NCBI GenBank assembly: GCA_963931085.1
Contig: OZ006973.1
Span: forward strand, 434,001 to 498,000
From: UMGS1994 sp944386155
GTDB lineage: Bacteria > Bacillota > Clostridia > TANB77 > CAG-508
Length of the DNA stretch: 64,000 nucleotides
Reading direction: 5' to 3'
In this document: positions 1 through 8,444 of the stretch, piece by piece
Position numbering within the stretch: position 1 is the first letter of the stretch
Layout of the letters: each line of letters starts with the position of its first letter
Notes under the pieces: model-generated
What the model was told of the DNA's origin: nothing
Seen by the model: the letters and a program-made list of their open reading frames with translations, nothing else
The model's database searches: none
Made by a program: the position numbers and the translations under genes

Positions 1-158
1 ATAGCTGACAAGAATTCAGAAGATTTAAAACTAATAAGTGAATTTACTGCAAGTTCGGTTTCTTCTTCTGATATAGTTAAGTTTGCATTTGCGATGTTTA
101 TAGCAAAAAACAATGCAATAAAACATAATACTATTGTAAGTAATACATACTTTTTCAT
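1..158 (-). CDS. Secreted or membrane-anchored protein, N-terminal fragment
   Basis: The reading frame starts at the ATG complementary to 156-158, preceded by a strong ribosome site (AGGAGG, 164-169 on the minus strand), and runs off the left edge after about 52 codons. The N-terminus is a classic signal peptide: MKKY, then a hydrophobic core of about 16 residues ending near Ala-Asn-Ala. What follows is polar and unrecognised. It is the only gene left of the DnaA-box cluster and is transcribed away from it. Function unknown; the gene is cut by the window edge. Confidence 0.7.
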   Translation of the reverse strand, partial: MKKYVLLTIVLCFIALFFAINIANANLTISEEETELAVNSLISFKSSEFLSA

Positions 159-453
159 ATATAACCTCCTTAAAAATTTATTAGATAATTAATATCTGGT
201 TAAAATATAATTAATATTAAATTAAAGAAATAGTGCAAGAAGAAAAAAGTGGAAAAATAGAAGAAGAAATACAAAAAAGAGAAAATTATAGAAAAAAACA
301 GTATAATTATTGATATAAGCATATTAGGAAATATTTTACCAAACAAAAATACTATAAACATAAAAAGAAATAGAAACTATAATTTTGTAAACTAAAATAA
401 ATATACACAGTAAGGTGTGTATAAATCAGGTTAAATTTTGTCGAATAAATAGG

Positions 454-647
454 TTATTCACAGAGTTATCCACATTATCCACAGGTGTCCACAATTTAGT
501 TTACAATTAATTATTAGGTAACATAATATTTTAAGAATCTCTGAAAGCTACTGTTTAAGCTAGTTTACATATTTTAAAATATAAATAACCGAACAAATTA
601 AATTAAAATATAACTTAAAATTACTAATATTTGAAAAGTTATCCACA
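454..647 (+). other. DnaA-box cluster (candidate origin or DnaA-controlled region)
   Basis: Three exact TTATCCACA boxes lie at 466-474, 475-483 and 639-647, with TTATTCACA at 454-462 and the variant GTGTCCACA at 485-493. All are in the same orientation, the first four nearly back to back. A very AT-rich stretch (about 494-638), suitable as an unwinding element, lies between the groups. TTATNCACA is the established bacterial DnaA box. The cluster lies where transcription switches from minus (left) to plus (right). No dnaA or dnaN is in the window, so origin function is inferred. The rest of 159-712 shows no gene. Confidence 0.6.
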
Positions 648-712
648 GGTTATGTTCGCATTAAAAAAGAGAAATAATAAAATATAAAATATATAATATA
701 GAATTGTTTTGG

Positions 713-741
713 TTGACAAATAAAATAAAACGTATTAAAAT
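713..741 (+). promoter_or_regulatory. Sigma-A promoter of glyQS
   Basis: TTGACA at 713-718 and TAAAAT at 736-741 are separated by 17 bp and lie just upstream of the T-box leader. Confidence 0.65.
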
Positions 742-759
742 ATTTAAAAGCCAAATTAA

Positions 760-960
760 TATGTTGCGTTGAAAAAGAGAGAATATATTTATTTATGTTT
801 AGAGAGCTAAGGTAAGGTGAAAGCTTAGCCATAAAGGTATAGGATGGAGCTTTGGAGCAACTTTTTAAAATGAAGGTGGGTATAAAAACCAAATAGGGTG
901 GAACCGCGGAATATAAACTTTCGTCCCTAGCTAAATAAAGCTAGGTATGAAAGTTTTTTT
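760..960 (+). promoter_or_regulatory. T-box riboswitch of glycyl-tRNA synthetase
   Basis: The T-box sequence AGGGTGGAACCGCG (894-907) is nearly canonical. Upstream, the AGAG and GGTGAAAG elements around 801-834 belong to Stem I. Downstream, a terminator hairpin (aaactttc..ctagct / agctag..gaaagttt, 915-954) ends in a T run at 954-960. Binding of uncharged tRNA-Gly would form the antiterminator and allow glyQS transcription. I could not assign the specifier codon with certainty; Gly is inferred from the downstream gene. Confidence 0.9.
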
Positions 961-992
961 GATGCCTAGCAAAGTGAAAAGGAGGAATTTTT

Positions 993-2378
993 ATGGCAGT
1001 TGATTCAATGGAAAAAATGGTTGCATTATGCAAATCAAGAGGATTTGTTTATCCTGGTTCAGAAATTTATGGAGGTCTTGCAAATACTTGGGATTATGGT
1101 CCTCTAGGAGTTGAACTAAAAAACAATGTAAAAAAAGCATGGATGAAAAAGTTTGTTCAAGAATGCAAATATAATGTAGGATTAGATGCAGCAATATTAA
1201 TGAATCCAGAAACTTGGGTTGCATCAGGACACGTAGGAGGTTTTAGTGATCCACTTATAGATTGCAAGGAATGTAAAACAAGACATAGAGCAGATAAGTT
1301 AATTGAACAGTGGGCTCATGAACAAGGAAAAGATATGATTGCAGATGGTATGACAGATGAGCAATTAGTAAATTTTATTAGAGAAAATAATATTCCTTGT
1401 CCAGATTGTGGTAAAACAAACTTTACTGATATTAGAAAATTTAATCTTATGTTTAAAACATTTCAAGGTGTTACAGAAGATAAAACATCAGAAATTTATT
1501 TAAGACCAGAAACTGCTCAAGGTATATTTGTTAATTTTAAAAATGTAATGAGAACTACAAGAAAAAAACTACCAATGGGTATTGCACAAATAGGAAAATC
1601 TTTTAGAAATGAAATAACACCTGGTAATTTTACTTTTAGGACAAGAGAATTTGAGCAAATGGAACTTGAATTTTTCTGTAAACCAGGAACTGATTTAGAA
1701 TGGCATAAATATTGGAAAGATTTTTGTAAGAACTGGTTATTAAGCTTAAATATGACAGAAAGTAATTTAAGATTAAGAGATCATTCAAAAGAAGAATTAT
1801 CTCATTATAGTAATGCTACAACAGATATAGAATATGCTTTCCCTTTCGGATGGGGTGAACTTTGGGGTATTGCTGATAGAACAGATTTTGATTTAAAACA
1901 ACATATGGAACATTCTAAAGAAGATATGACATATCTAGATCCTGAAACAAATGAAAGATATATTCCATATTGTATAGAGCCTTCTGTGGGAGCAGATAGA
2001 GTAACACTTGCATTTTTATGTGACAGTTATGAAGAAGAAGCTTTAGAAGGTGGAGATTCAAGAGTAGTATTACATCTACATCCAGCTATAGCTCCATTTA
2101 AAGTTGCTATACTTCCATTATCTAAAAAATTAAGTGATAAAGCAGAGGAAATTTATAGTAATTTATCTAAAAAATTTATGTGTGATTATGATGAAGCAGG
2201 AAGTATAGGAAAACGTTATAGAAGAGAAGATGAAATAGGAACTCCATACTGTATAACTGTTGATTTTGATACTTTAGAAGATAATGCAGTTACTATAAGA
2301 GATAGAGATACAATGGAACAAGTTAGAGTAAAAATAGATGAATTAGAAAATTGGATTTCAGAAAAAGTTGAGTTTTAA
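993..2378 (+). CDS. glyQS: Glycyl-tRNA synthetase, single-chain type
   Basis: Class II aminoacyl-tRNA synthetase of 461 residues that charges tRNA-Gly in the cytoplasm. The N-terminus (RGFVYPGSEIYGG) and a Cys4 zinc site (CKEC near residue 91 and CPDC near 135) are typical of the homodimeric eukaryote-like enzyme, not the alpha2-beta2 GlyQ/GlyS form. Motif 2 region RNEITPGNFTFRTREFEQ is intact and motif 3 lies near GADR. The C-terminal anticodon-binding domain runs from about residue 365 to the end. The length is normal. The start follows AAAGGAGG at 978-985. It is a single-gene unit under the T-box. Confidence 0.97.
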   Translation: MAVDSMEKMVALCKSRGFVYPGSEIYGGLANTWDYGPLGVELKNNVKKAWMKKFVQECKYNVGLDAAILMNPETWVASGHVGGFSDPLIDCKECKTRHRADKLIEQWAHEQGKDMIADGMTDEQLVNFIRENNIPCPDCGKTNFTDIRKFNLMFKTFQGVTEDKTSEIYLRPETAQGIFVNFKNVMRTTRKKLPMGIAQIGKSFRNEITPGNFTFRTREFEQMELEFFCKPGTDLEWHKYWKDFCKNWLLSLNMTESNLRLRDHSKEELSHYSNATTDIEYAFPFGWGELWGIADRTDFDLKQHMEHSKEDMTYLDPETNERYIPYCIEPSVGADRVTLAFLCDSYEEEALEGGDSRVVLHLHPAIAPFKVAILPLSKKLSDKAEEIYSNLSKKFMCDYDEAGSIGKRYRREDEIGTPYCITVDFDTLEDNAVTIRDRDTMEQVRVKIDELENWISEKVEF

Positions 2379-2465
2379 TTATATAATATTTAATTAATAA
2401 AATAATTACTTGACAATAGTAAAATATTATGTATAATTATTTCATATTTATATATTTAAAATTCA

Positions 2466-2730
2466 ATGAAGGAAAGAGTATTTATTTATAATATCATTAC
2501 AGAGAAACTCTTATTAGCTGAGAAAGAGTATGTAAAAAAATAAAGAAAAAAGCTCTGGAGAAGAGTATCGAAAACTAAAAAGTGAATAGATACTACAGGA
2601 GTGCCTGTTATAGCACAGCATATGTTAGTATGTAAATAAGGTTATATTAGTGATAATATAATAAAATTTGAGTGGTACCGTGATAATTTATATCACCTCT
2701 AAGGATTTCTTAGAGGTGAATTTTTTTATT
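2466..2730 (+). promoter_or_regulatory. T-box riboswitch upstream of lysA
   Basis: The T-box core GAGTGGTACCGTG (2670-2682) is followed by a terminator with arms CACCTCT (2694-2700) and AGAGGTG (2712-2718) and a T run at 2721-2727. The long upstream segment (about 2466-2640) is of Stem I size. The gene downstream decarboxylates diaminopimelate to lysine, so lysyl-tRNA sensing is the natural inference, but I did not fix the specifier triplet. Confidence 0.85.
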
Positions 2731-2745
2731 TAAAGGGGGAATTAT

Positions 2746-4035
2746 ATGGAGAAAAAATTATTTGTAAATGAGGAAAAAGTAAAAGAAATTATAAAAAAAT
2801 ATCCAACTCCTTTTCATATATATGATGAAAAGGGAATAAGAGAAAATGCAAGAAAACTTAAAGAAGCTTTTTCGTGGAATAAAGGCTTTAAAGAATTCTT
2901 TGCAGTAAAAGCTACTCCAAATCCTTATATAATAGATATTTTAAGAGAGTTTGGATGTGGCACAGACTGTTCTTCTTTAACTGAACTTATGCTTTCAGAA
3001 GCAATGGGGATAAAAGGAGAAGATATAATGTTTTCATCAAATGTTACACCAAAAGAAGAATACATATATGCAAAAAAATTAGGAGCTACAATAAATTTAG
3101 ATGATTTTTCGCATATTAAGTTTTTAGAAGAAGTAGCAGGAATTCCTAAAAGAATTAGCTTAAGATATAATCCGGGAGGAGTATTTAAATTATCTAATGG
3201 AATAATGGATAATCCAGGAGATGCTAAATATGGGTTTACTTTAAAGCAATTAATAGAAGGAGTAGAAATACTTAAAGAAAAAGGAGTTAAAGAATTTGGA
3301 ATTCATGCTTTTTTAGCTAGTAATACTTTAACAAATGATTATTACCAAGAACTTTCTAAAATATTATTTGAAACAGCAGTTTTAATCAAAAAGAAAACAG
3401 GAGTTAAGATTAAATTTGTTAATCTATCAGGAGGAATAGGGATTCCATATAAGCCAGAAGATGTAGAAAATGATATTTCAGAAATAGGTAGAAGAGTAAA
3501 AAACGTATATGATGAAATTTTAGTAAAAGAAAATATGGAAGATGTAGCAATATATACAGAACTTGGAAGATATATGCTAGGTCCATATGGAGCTTTAATT
3601 ACAAAAGTTATACATAAGAAAGAAATTTATAAAAATTATATAGGATGTGATGCTTGTGCAGTAGATCTTATGAGACCTGCTATGTATGGAGCATATCATC
3701 ATATTACTGTTCTTGGAAAAGAAAATGAAGAAAAAAATTATATGTATGATGTAACAGGAAGTCTATGTGAAAATAATGATAAATTTGCAATTGATAGAAA
3801 ACTACCTAAAGTAGAAGTAGGAGACATCTTAGCTATTCATGACACTGGAGCTCATGGATATTCTATGGGGTATAACTATAATGGAAAATTAAAATCAGCA
3901 GAAATCTTATTAAAAGAAGATGGAAGTTATAAATTAATTAGAAGAGCTGAAAAACCATCAGATTATTTTGCAACTTTTGACTGTTTTGATATTTATAATA
4001 AGTTAAAAGAAAATCAATATTTTAATATGCAATAA
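2746..4035 (+). CDS. lysA: Diaminopimelate decarboxylase
   Basis: PLP-dependent fold-III decarboxylase of 429 residues; the last step of lysine synthesis, meso-DAP to L-lysine and CO2. The PLP lysine lies in FFAVKATPNP near residue 54. The phosphate-binding Gly-rich loop is NLSGGIGIPY near residue 228. The substrate-site Cys region is GCDACAVDLMRPAMYG near residue 300. Start after AAAGGGGG. Expressed alone behind a T-box. The closest family alternatives are other group IV decarboxylases, but the residues and the T-box context favour LysA. Confidence 0.85.
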   Translation: MEKKLFVNEEKVKEIIKKYPTPFHIYDEKGIRENARKLKEAFSWNKGFKEFFAVKATPNPYIIDILREFGCGTDCSSLTELMLSEAMGIKGEDIMFSSNVTPKEEYIYAKKLGATINLDDFSHIKFLEEVAGIPKRISLRYNPGGVFKLSNGIMDNPGDAKYGFTLKQLIEGVEILKEKGVKEFGIHAFLASNTLTNDYYQELSKILFETAVLIKKKTGVKIKFVNLSGGIGIPYKPEDVENDISEIGRRVKNVYDEILVKENMEDVAIYTELGRYMLGPYGALITKVIHKKEIYKNYIGCDACAVDLMRPAMYGAYHHITVLGKENEEKNYMYDVTGSLCENNDKFAIDRKLPKVEVGDILAIHDTGAHGYSMGYNYNGKLKSAEILLKEDGSYKLIRRAEKPSDYFATFDCFDIYNKLKENQYFNMQ

Positions 4036-4141
4036 TATAAATGAAAACAAAATTAAAAAAATAAAGTTAAAAATTGAAGGTAAAAAATAATAGAAAATTT
4101 TAAATATATAAATAAAAATGCTTAAAATTAACAATAAAAGT

Positions 4142-4175
4142 AAAAAGGTCACGCGAAATTGGTTGTCGCGTGACC
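4142..4175 (-). terminator. Terminator of the minus-strand cassette gene
   Basis: A perfect 10-bp stem GGTCACGCGA/TCGCGTGACC (4147-4156 with 4166-4175). On the minus strand it is followed by five T (complement of 4142-4146). It lies 30 bp after the stop of the 4205-4378 gene. Confidence 0.85.
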
Positions 4176-4204
4176 CAAAAAACTAAGTTCAACGTAAATA
4201 GCAC

Positions 4205-4378
4205 TTATTTTTTTGAGTGCCGGTCAATGAACTCAGATACTGCCTCATCCATGTCAAATGGATAGTCGCCAAAGCGTCTCGAAGCAGTCTTTTTGTCATC
4301 GGTGGACGATGCGTTTTGTCTGCAGATTGTGCAGTTTCCCATGCACATGCAGTTTTCAGGCTTCTGATGCTTGTTCAT
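4205..4378 (-). CDS. Small Cys-rich cassette protein (57 aa)
   Basis: A 57-residue ORF starting at the ATG complementary to 4376-4378, with ribosome site TAGGAGGTG. Residues 10-19 carry C-x-C-x3-C-x2-C, a likely metal-binding knuckle (zinc or iron-sulfur). The C-terminal half is acidic and ends DRHSKK. Base and codon use differ from neighbours: TCG, ACC, GAC, CGC and an in-frame CGG near the C-terminus, a codon I did not see in native genes. It has its own promoter (4408-4436) and terminator (4142-4175). It looks like a horizontally acquired single-gene cassette; function unknown. Confidence 0.75.
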   Translation of the reverse strand: MNKHQKPENCMCMGNCTICRQNASSTDDKKTASRRFGDYPFDMDEAVSEFIDRHSKK

Positions 4379-4407
4379 AATGCCACCTCCTATATTTTGA
4401 TAATATA

Positions 4408-4436
4408 AGTATACTATAAATTACTTAAAATATCAA
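4408..4436 (-). promoter_or_regulatory. Promoter of the minus-strand cassette gene
   Basis: Read on the minus strand: TTGATA (4436-4431), 17 bp, TATACT (4413-4408), about 29 bp upstream of the start codon. It is divergent from, and about 20 bp away from, the next promoter. Confidence 0.7.
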
Positions 4437-4457
4437 ATTATGTTAACAAAACAATAT

Positions 4458-4486
4458 TTGACATTAAAAAACAATTTTTATATAAT
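4458..4486 (+). promoter_or_regulatory. Consensus sigma-A promoter of the second cassette, with leader hairpin
   Basis: TTGACA at 4458-4463, 17 bp, TATAAT at 4481-4486: a perfect consensus. The transcript leader then carries a stem-loop, CTAGCAC/GTGCTAG, around 4521-4539, before the ribosome site GGAGGAAG. Confidence 0.85.
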
Positions 4487-4557
4487 AAATCCCGGAACTT
4501 GAAAACAGTGATTGTGTAGTACTAGCACACTTGTGCTAGGAATGTAGGAGGAAGAGT

Positions 4558-4776
4558 ATGGCATCTGTTGAAATAATGGAAGTAACTATTGAACAGGGTG
4601 GAAAGAGAGTTACAGAATATGTGGTTAATCCTAGAGGACTCGTTATCCAGACTAAACTTAGAGTCTTAGGAAGAGCTTTTCAGAATTTACTGTATAATTC
4701 TTTACTTGATAATGATCCTGAAGCAGACGCACTTAAACTTGCACTCGATGCTTATTTCAAGAAGCATCATGAATAG
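4558..4776 (+). CDS. Orphan small cassette protein (72 aa)
   Basis: A 72-residue ORF with ribosome site TAGGAGGAAG. The predicted protein has an N-terminal beta-like segment (residues 2-30) and a helical C-terminal half with a DPEADALKLALDAYFKKHH tail. No Cys, no signal peptide, no family recognised. Base composition is richer than in neighbours, but arginine is AGA and no CGG is present. Perfect consensus promoter, leader hairpin and immediate terminator make it a self-contained unit, divergent from the 4205-4378 cassette. Confidence 0.75.
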   Translation: MASVEIMEVTIEQGGKRVTEYVVNPRGLVIQTKLRVLGRAFQNLLYNSLLDNDPEADALKLALDAYFKKHHE

Positions 4777-4797
4777 ATCCCATGGGGGATCTTTTTT
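4775..4797 (+). terminator. Terminator overlapping the cassette stop codon
   Basis: Stem AGATCCC/GGGATCT (4775-4781 with 4786-4792) followed by T6. The 5' arm overlaps the last two bases of the TAG stop. Confidence 0.9.
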
Positions 4798-4865
4798 ATT
4801 TTTGTTGATTAATATATTTTTTTGAATTATAATCAAAAATACTTTATGTAAATATTTAAAATTTC

Positions 4866-4894
4866 TTGTAAAATGAAGGAAAATACAGTATAAT
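4866..4894 (+). promoter_or_regulatory. Promoter of trpS
   Basis: TTGTAA (4866-4871), 17 bp, TATAAT (4889-4894), about 27 bp before the leader-peptide start. Confidence 0.65.
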
Positions 4895-4921
4895 ATAATA
4901 GTCTATAATTGGAGGAAGATT

Positions 4922-4981
4922 ATGAAAATAAAATTATTTTATCAAACATATATTGAAAAACGATGGCAAATTAACTTTTAA
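4922..4981 (+). CDS. Putative trpS leader peptide (19 aa)
   Basis: ATG at 4922 preceded by a good ribosome site (GGAGGAAG); stop at 4979-4981; product MKIKLFYQTYIEKRWQINF. It contains one Trp codon (residue 15) and two Tyr codons and ends 43 bp before trpS. A short translated ORF between promoter and tryptophanyl-tRNA synthetase could couple ribosome stalling at Trp to trpS expression. With a single Trp and no obvious terminator hairpin the attenuation role is speculative; the ORF itself is well formed. Confidence 0.45.
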   Translation: MKIKLFYQTYIEKRWQINF

Positions 4982-5024
4982 ATTTATAAAATATAGAAAA
5001 TAATTTAAAAGGAGAGAATAATAT

Positions 5025-6038
5025 ATGGAAAAGAAAAGAATATTAACAGGAGATAGACCAACAGGAAGGTTACATATAGGACATTATTTTGGATCATTAA
5101 AAACTAGGTTAGAACTTCAAGAAAAAGAAGAGTATGATCCATACATATTAATTGCTGATGTTCAAGCATTAACAGATAATTTTAATAATCCAGAAAAAGT
5201 TAGAAAAAATGTAAGAGAAGTTGCAATAGATTATCTATCAATAGGAATAGATCCAGAAAAAACAACTATTTATATTCAATCTATGATACCTGAGACAGCA
5301 GAACTTACAGTATTTTATTCAAACTTTGTAACTATAGCTAGACTTCAAAGGAATCCAACTGTAAAGACAGAAATAGAGCAAAAAAGAGATGTTTTTGGAG
5401 AAAGTGTAACTTATGGATTTTTAGGATATCCAGTAAGTCAAGCTGCAGATATCACAGCTTTTGAAGGAGCTTTAGTACCTGTTGGAGAAGACCAGTTACC
5501 TTTAATAGAACAATGTAGAGAAATAGTAAGAAAATTTAATAGTGTTTATGGTGATGTATTAGTAGAACCAGAAGCATTACTTTCATCTACTAAAAGAATA
5601 AAAGGATTAGATGGTAACGAAAAAATGGGTAAATCACTTGGAAATGCGATTTATCTTTCAGATTCAGAAGAAGAAATAAATAAAAAAGTAATGAGTGCAG
5701 TTACAGATCCTTCTAGAATAAAAAAAGATGATTTAGGAAATCCTGATGTATGTATGGTTGCATATTATCATAATTTATTTACAGATAAAAAAGAATGTGA
5801 AAATATATGCAAAGAATGTAGAGAAGGAAAAAGAGGATGTGTTGCTTGTAAAAAAGAACTTGCAAAAAATATTTCTGATACACTAAAACCAATTAGAGAA
5901 AAAAGAGCTTATTATGAAGCTCATCCAGAAATTGTTGATAAGATACTAAAAGAAGGTACTGAAAAAGCAAGAAAAACTGCAAAAGAAACAATGAAAAAGA
6001 TTAAAAAAGCTATGATGCTTAACTATTTTAATGAATAA
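5025..6038 (+). CDS. trpS: Tryptophanyl-tRNA synthetase
   Basis: Class I synthetase of 337 residues that charges tRNA-Trp. The HIGH-type motif is HIGHYFGS near residue 17 and the KMSKS-type motif is EKMGKSLGN near residue 200. A Cys-rich insert near residues 250-275 (CENICKEC, CVACKKEL) could bind a metal, as in some clostridial TrpS. Length is normal. Start after AAAGGAG. obgE follows after 24 bp, so the two are probably cotranscribed. Confidence 0.96.
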   Translation: MEKKRILTGDRPTGRLHIGHYFGSLKTRLELQEKEEYDPYILIADVQALTDNFNNPEKVRKNVREVAIDYLSIGIDPEKTTIYIQSMIPETAELTVFYSNFVTIARLQRNPTVKTEIEQKRDVFGESVTYGFLGYPVSQAADITAFEGALVPVGEDQLPLIEQCREIVRKFNSVYGDVLVEPEALLSSTKRIKGLDGNEKMGKSLGNAIYLSDSEEEINKKVMSAVTDPSRIKKDDLGNPDVCMVAYYHNLFTDKKECENICKECREGKRGCVACKKELAKNISDTLKPIREKRAYYEAHPEIVDKILKEGTEKARKTAKETMKKIKKAMMLNYFNE

Positions 6039-6062
6039 AAATTAAGGAGATAGAAAAAGAAA

Positions 6063-7337
6063 ATGTTTGTAGATTATACAAAAATCTTAATTAAATCAGG
6101 AGACGGTGGAAACGGTGCAGTAACTTTTAGAAGAGAAAAATATGTTGCAGCAGGTGGACCAGATGGTGGAGACGGAGGAAAAGGTGGAGACATCTATTTT
6201 GAAGTCGATCCAGATAGTAATACTCTTATAGATTTTAGATATAATAAAAAATTTAAAGCTCAATCAGGTGCAAATGGTAGTGGAGGACATTGCTACGGTA
6301 AAAGTGGTGAAGATTTAATTATAAAAGTTCCAAAAGGTACTGTTGTAAAAGATGCTGAAACTGGAAAAGTAATTGTAGATTTATCAGAAGATGGGCAAAA
6401 GGAGTTAGTTCTTCCAGGTGGAAGAGGAGGAAAAGGTAATGCACATTTTGCAACATCTACAAGACAAGCACCTAGATTTGCACAAGATGGAGAAAAAGGT
6501 ATTGAAAAAGAAGTTATATTAGAGCTAAAATTACTTGCAGATGTTGGATTAATAGGTTTTCCTAATGTAGGAAAATCAACATTGCTTTCAAGAGTAACAG
6601 CTGCAAAACCTAAAATAGCAAATTATCATTTTACTACTATATATCCAAACCTTGGTGTTGTTAAAACTAAAAATGGAGAGAGTTTTGTATTAGCGGATAT
6701 ACCAGGTGTTATTGAAGGAGCAAGTGAAGGAGTTGGGCTTGGACTTCAATTCTTAAGACATATTGAAAGAACTAGACTATTACTTCATGTAATTGATTGT
6801 TCTGGAATAGAAGGAAGAAATCCAGTAGAAGATTATAAAACTATTAATAATGAACTTAAAAAATATAATGAAAAATTAAGTACGAGAAAACAAATAATCG
6901 TTGCAAATAAATCAGATATTATGCAAGATGATACAGGTTATAAAGAATTAGAAAAACTAGCAAAAGATAATAATATAGAAATCTTCAAAATATCAGCTGT
7001 TTCAGGTGAAGGAATATCTGAGTTATTTACGAGAACTGCTGAAGTATTAAAAACACTTCCAAAAGAAGATATAATAGATATAGAAGATAAAGTTGTATAT
7101 ACTTTAAAAGATGAAAAAGAGGAATTTAAAATAGAAATTATAGATGGAGATTATGTAGTTACTGGACCTGCAGTTGAAAGATTAATGGGTAGAGTAAATA
7201 TAGGAGACAATGAATCTATGGCATATCTTCAAAATTCTATGAGAAAAATTGGTATAGAAGATAAATTAAGAGAAATGGGAATAAAAGAAGGAGATACCGT
7301 AAAAATGCTTGAATGGGAATTTGAATGGTATAATTAA
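6063..7337 (+). CDS. obgE: GTPase Obg/CgtA
   Basis: Ribosome-assembly and stress GTPase of 424 residues. Order: glycine-rich Obg fold (1-158), TRAFAC GTPase (about 159-330) with G1 GFPNVGKS, G3 DIPG and G4 NKSD, then the OCT domain (about 340-424) typical of Firmicutes. Start after AAGGAGATAG. It ends before a bidirectional terminator. Confidence 0.97.
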   Translation: MFVDYTKILIKSGDGGNGAVTFRREKYVAAGGPDGGDGGKGGDIYFEVDPDSNTLIDFRYNKKFKAQSGANGSGGHCYGKSGEDLIIKVPKGTVVKDAETGKVIVDLSEDGQKELVLPGGRGGKGNAHFATSTRQAPRFAQDGEKGIEKEVILELKLLADVGLIGFPNVGKSTLLSRVTAAKPKIANYHFTTIYPNLGVVKTKNGESFVLADIPGVIEGASEGVGLGLQFLRHIERTRLLLHVIDCSGIEGRNPVEDYKTINNELKKYNEKLSTRKQIIVANKSDIMQDDTGYKELEKLAKDNNIEIFKISAVSGEGISELFTRTAEVLKTLPKEDIIDIEDKVVYTLKDEKEEFKIEIIDGDYVVTGPAVERLMGRVNIGDNESMAYLQNSMRKIGIEDKLREMGIKEGDTVKMLEWEFEWYN

Positions 7338-7400
7338 TATTTTGTTTTAAGTTATAAAAAATAAAATTGCAAGTATAAAATGATAAATATAAAAATAAAA

Positions 7401-7427
7401 AAGAAGCGGTAGCTTCTTTTTTTATTT
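7401..7427. terminator. Bidirectional terminator between obgE and the CBM25-like gene
   Basis: Stem AAGAAGC/GCTTCTT (7401-7407, 7412-7418) with T run downstream and A run upstream, so it can serve both converging genes. Confidence 0.85.
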
Positions 7428-7470
7428 CTGTATTTCTTTAGTTAATTATTTTATATTATTAATACTATTC

Positions 7471-8304
7471 TTATTTATTATTTTCAGTATTATATTCTAA
7501 AGCAGTTTTCACTAATTTAACGAATTTTAATACTGCTAGTTTAACACGTCTTTTTAAGATATACCAAGATGATCTTCTTGAAGGTTTTGCTTCTTTTACA
7601 GCTACTAAAGAAGTTCCTTTATTTTCTTCTTTTGCAATATCTTCAGCAAAATCAACTACAGGAGTAGAAGCTGTAATTTTAGTTTCTTGAACTTTTGGTT
7701 CTTCTACTTTATCAGTAGAAGTGAACTCTAAGAAGCTATCATCTAATGGTTTATATTCTTCTACTTTTGGACGATTAATAACATGTTGTTTTATATAATA
7801 TGTATTTGTAAAATCATCAAACTCAAATTTATTAACGATTGTATTATGAGGAATAGAAGAAGATTCTAAATCATATGAATCTTCGAATTCAAATTCGTCT
7901 GAAGAATATACAGAAGATTCTAAATCTAAGTTTTCAGAATGTAAAGATTCTGCTTTTTTACTTTCTTCTTTTGCATCTTCAGGACCAAATTCTAGTACAG
8001 TATCTTCTTTTTCTAAAATAGGCAATATGTAATTAGAATTATTGTTATTATCCCAGCCATTATTATTATCTCTAAAAACAAATTGAAAACTATTTCCAGA
8101 TGATACTCGAAGTACTCCTAGCATACCAGAATCTGTTCTTTTAAGTTTTAATTCGTCAGTATTATCCCAAGTATCATTATATCCATAATGAAGAAAAACT
8201 TTATTATCTTGATTCTTAGAAAGCATACCATTATATAGAATTATAAGACTAGAATTTTCGTATAACTTATCAGTATTTAAATAAATATCTTTAGTAAAAT
8301 TCAT
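7471..8304 (-). CDS. Cytosolic CBM25-like protein with basic C-terminal helix
   Basis: The best start is the ATG at 8304 (ribosome site AAGGAG), giving 277 residues; an upstream extension to 8466 has no ribosome site. Residues about 1-100 resemble a starch-binding CBM25/53 fold: LHYGYNDTWDN, then FVFRDNNNGWDNNNNSNY. No signal peptide or catalytic domain is seen. Residues about 105-235 are an acidic, Ser/Glu-rich linker. The last 40 residues are strongly basic and amphipathic (WYILKRRVKLAVLKFVKLVK), suitable for membrane or nucleic-acid binding. Divergent from lexA. Binding of intracellular alpha-glucan is an inference. Confidence 0.65.
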   Translation of the reverse strand: MNFTKDIYLNTDKLYENSSLIILYNGMLSKNQDNKVFLHYGYNDTWDNTDELKLKRTDSGMLGVLRVSSGNSFQFVFRDNNNGWDNNNNSNYILPILEKEDTVLEFGPEDAKEESKKAESLHSENLDLESSVYSSDEFEFEDSYDLESSSIPHNTIVNKFEFDDFTNTYYIKQHVINRPKVEEYKPLDDSFLEFTSTDKVEEPKVQETKITASTPVVDFAEDIAKEENKGTSLVAVKEAKPSRRSSWYILKRRVKLAVLKFVKLVKTALEYNTENNK

Positions 8305-8334
8305 ATTCTTCTCCTTAAAATTATATATATAAAC

Positions 8335-8363
8335 ATTATATTCTTTAAGTATATCTTTTTCAA
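8335..8363 (-). promoter_or_regulatory. Promoter of the CBM25-like gene
   Basis: On the minus strand: TTGAAA (8363-8358), 17 bp, TATAAT (8340-8335). Confidence 0.6.
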
Positions 8364-8444
8364 CAAATTTTGATGTTATTCTGATTACTTTTAAATTACA
8401 AATTTGTAACAAACTGAAATAAACGAAAAAATCATAAAAAAAAC

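Noticed and set aside
650..892. Minus-strand ORF over the glyQS leader
   Set aside because: It overlaps a DnaA box, the promoter and the T-box, has AT-biased composition and no family features.
4217..4408. Plus-strand ORF of 63 codons
   Set aside because: It is antisense to the well-signalled minus-strand Cys-rich cassette gene and has no ribosome site.
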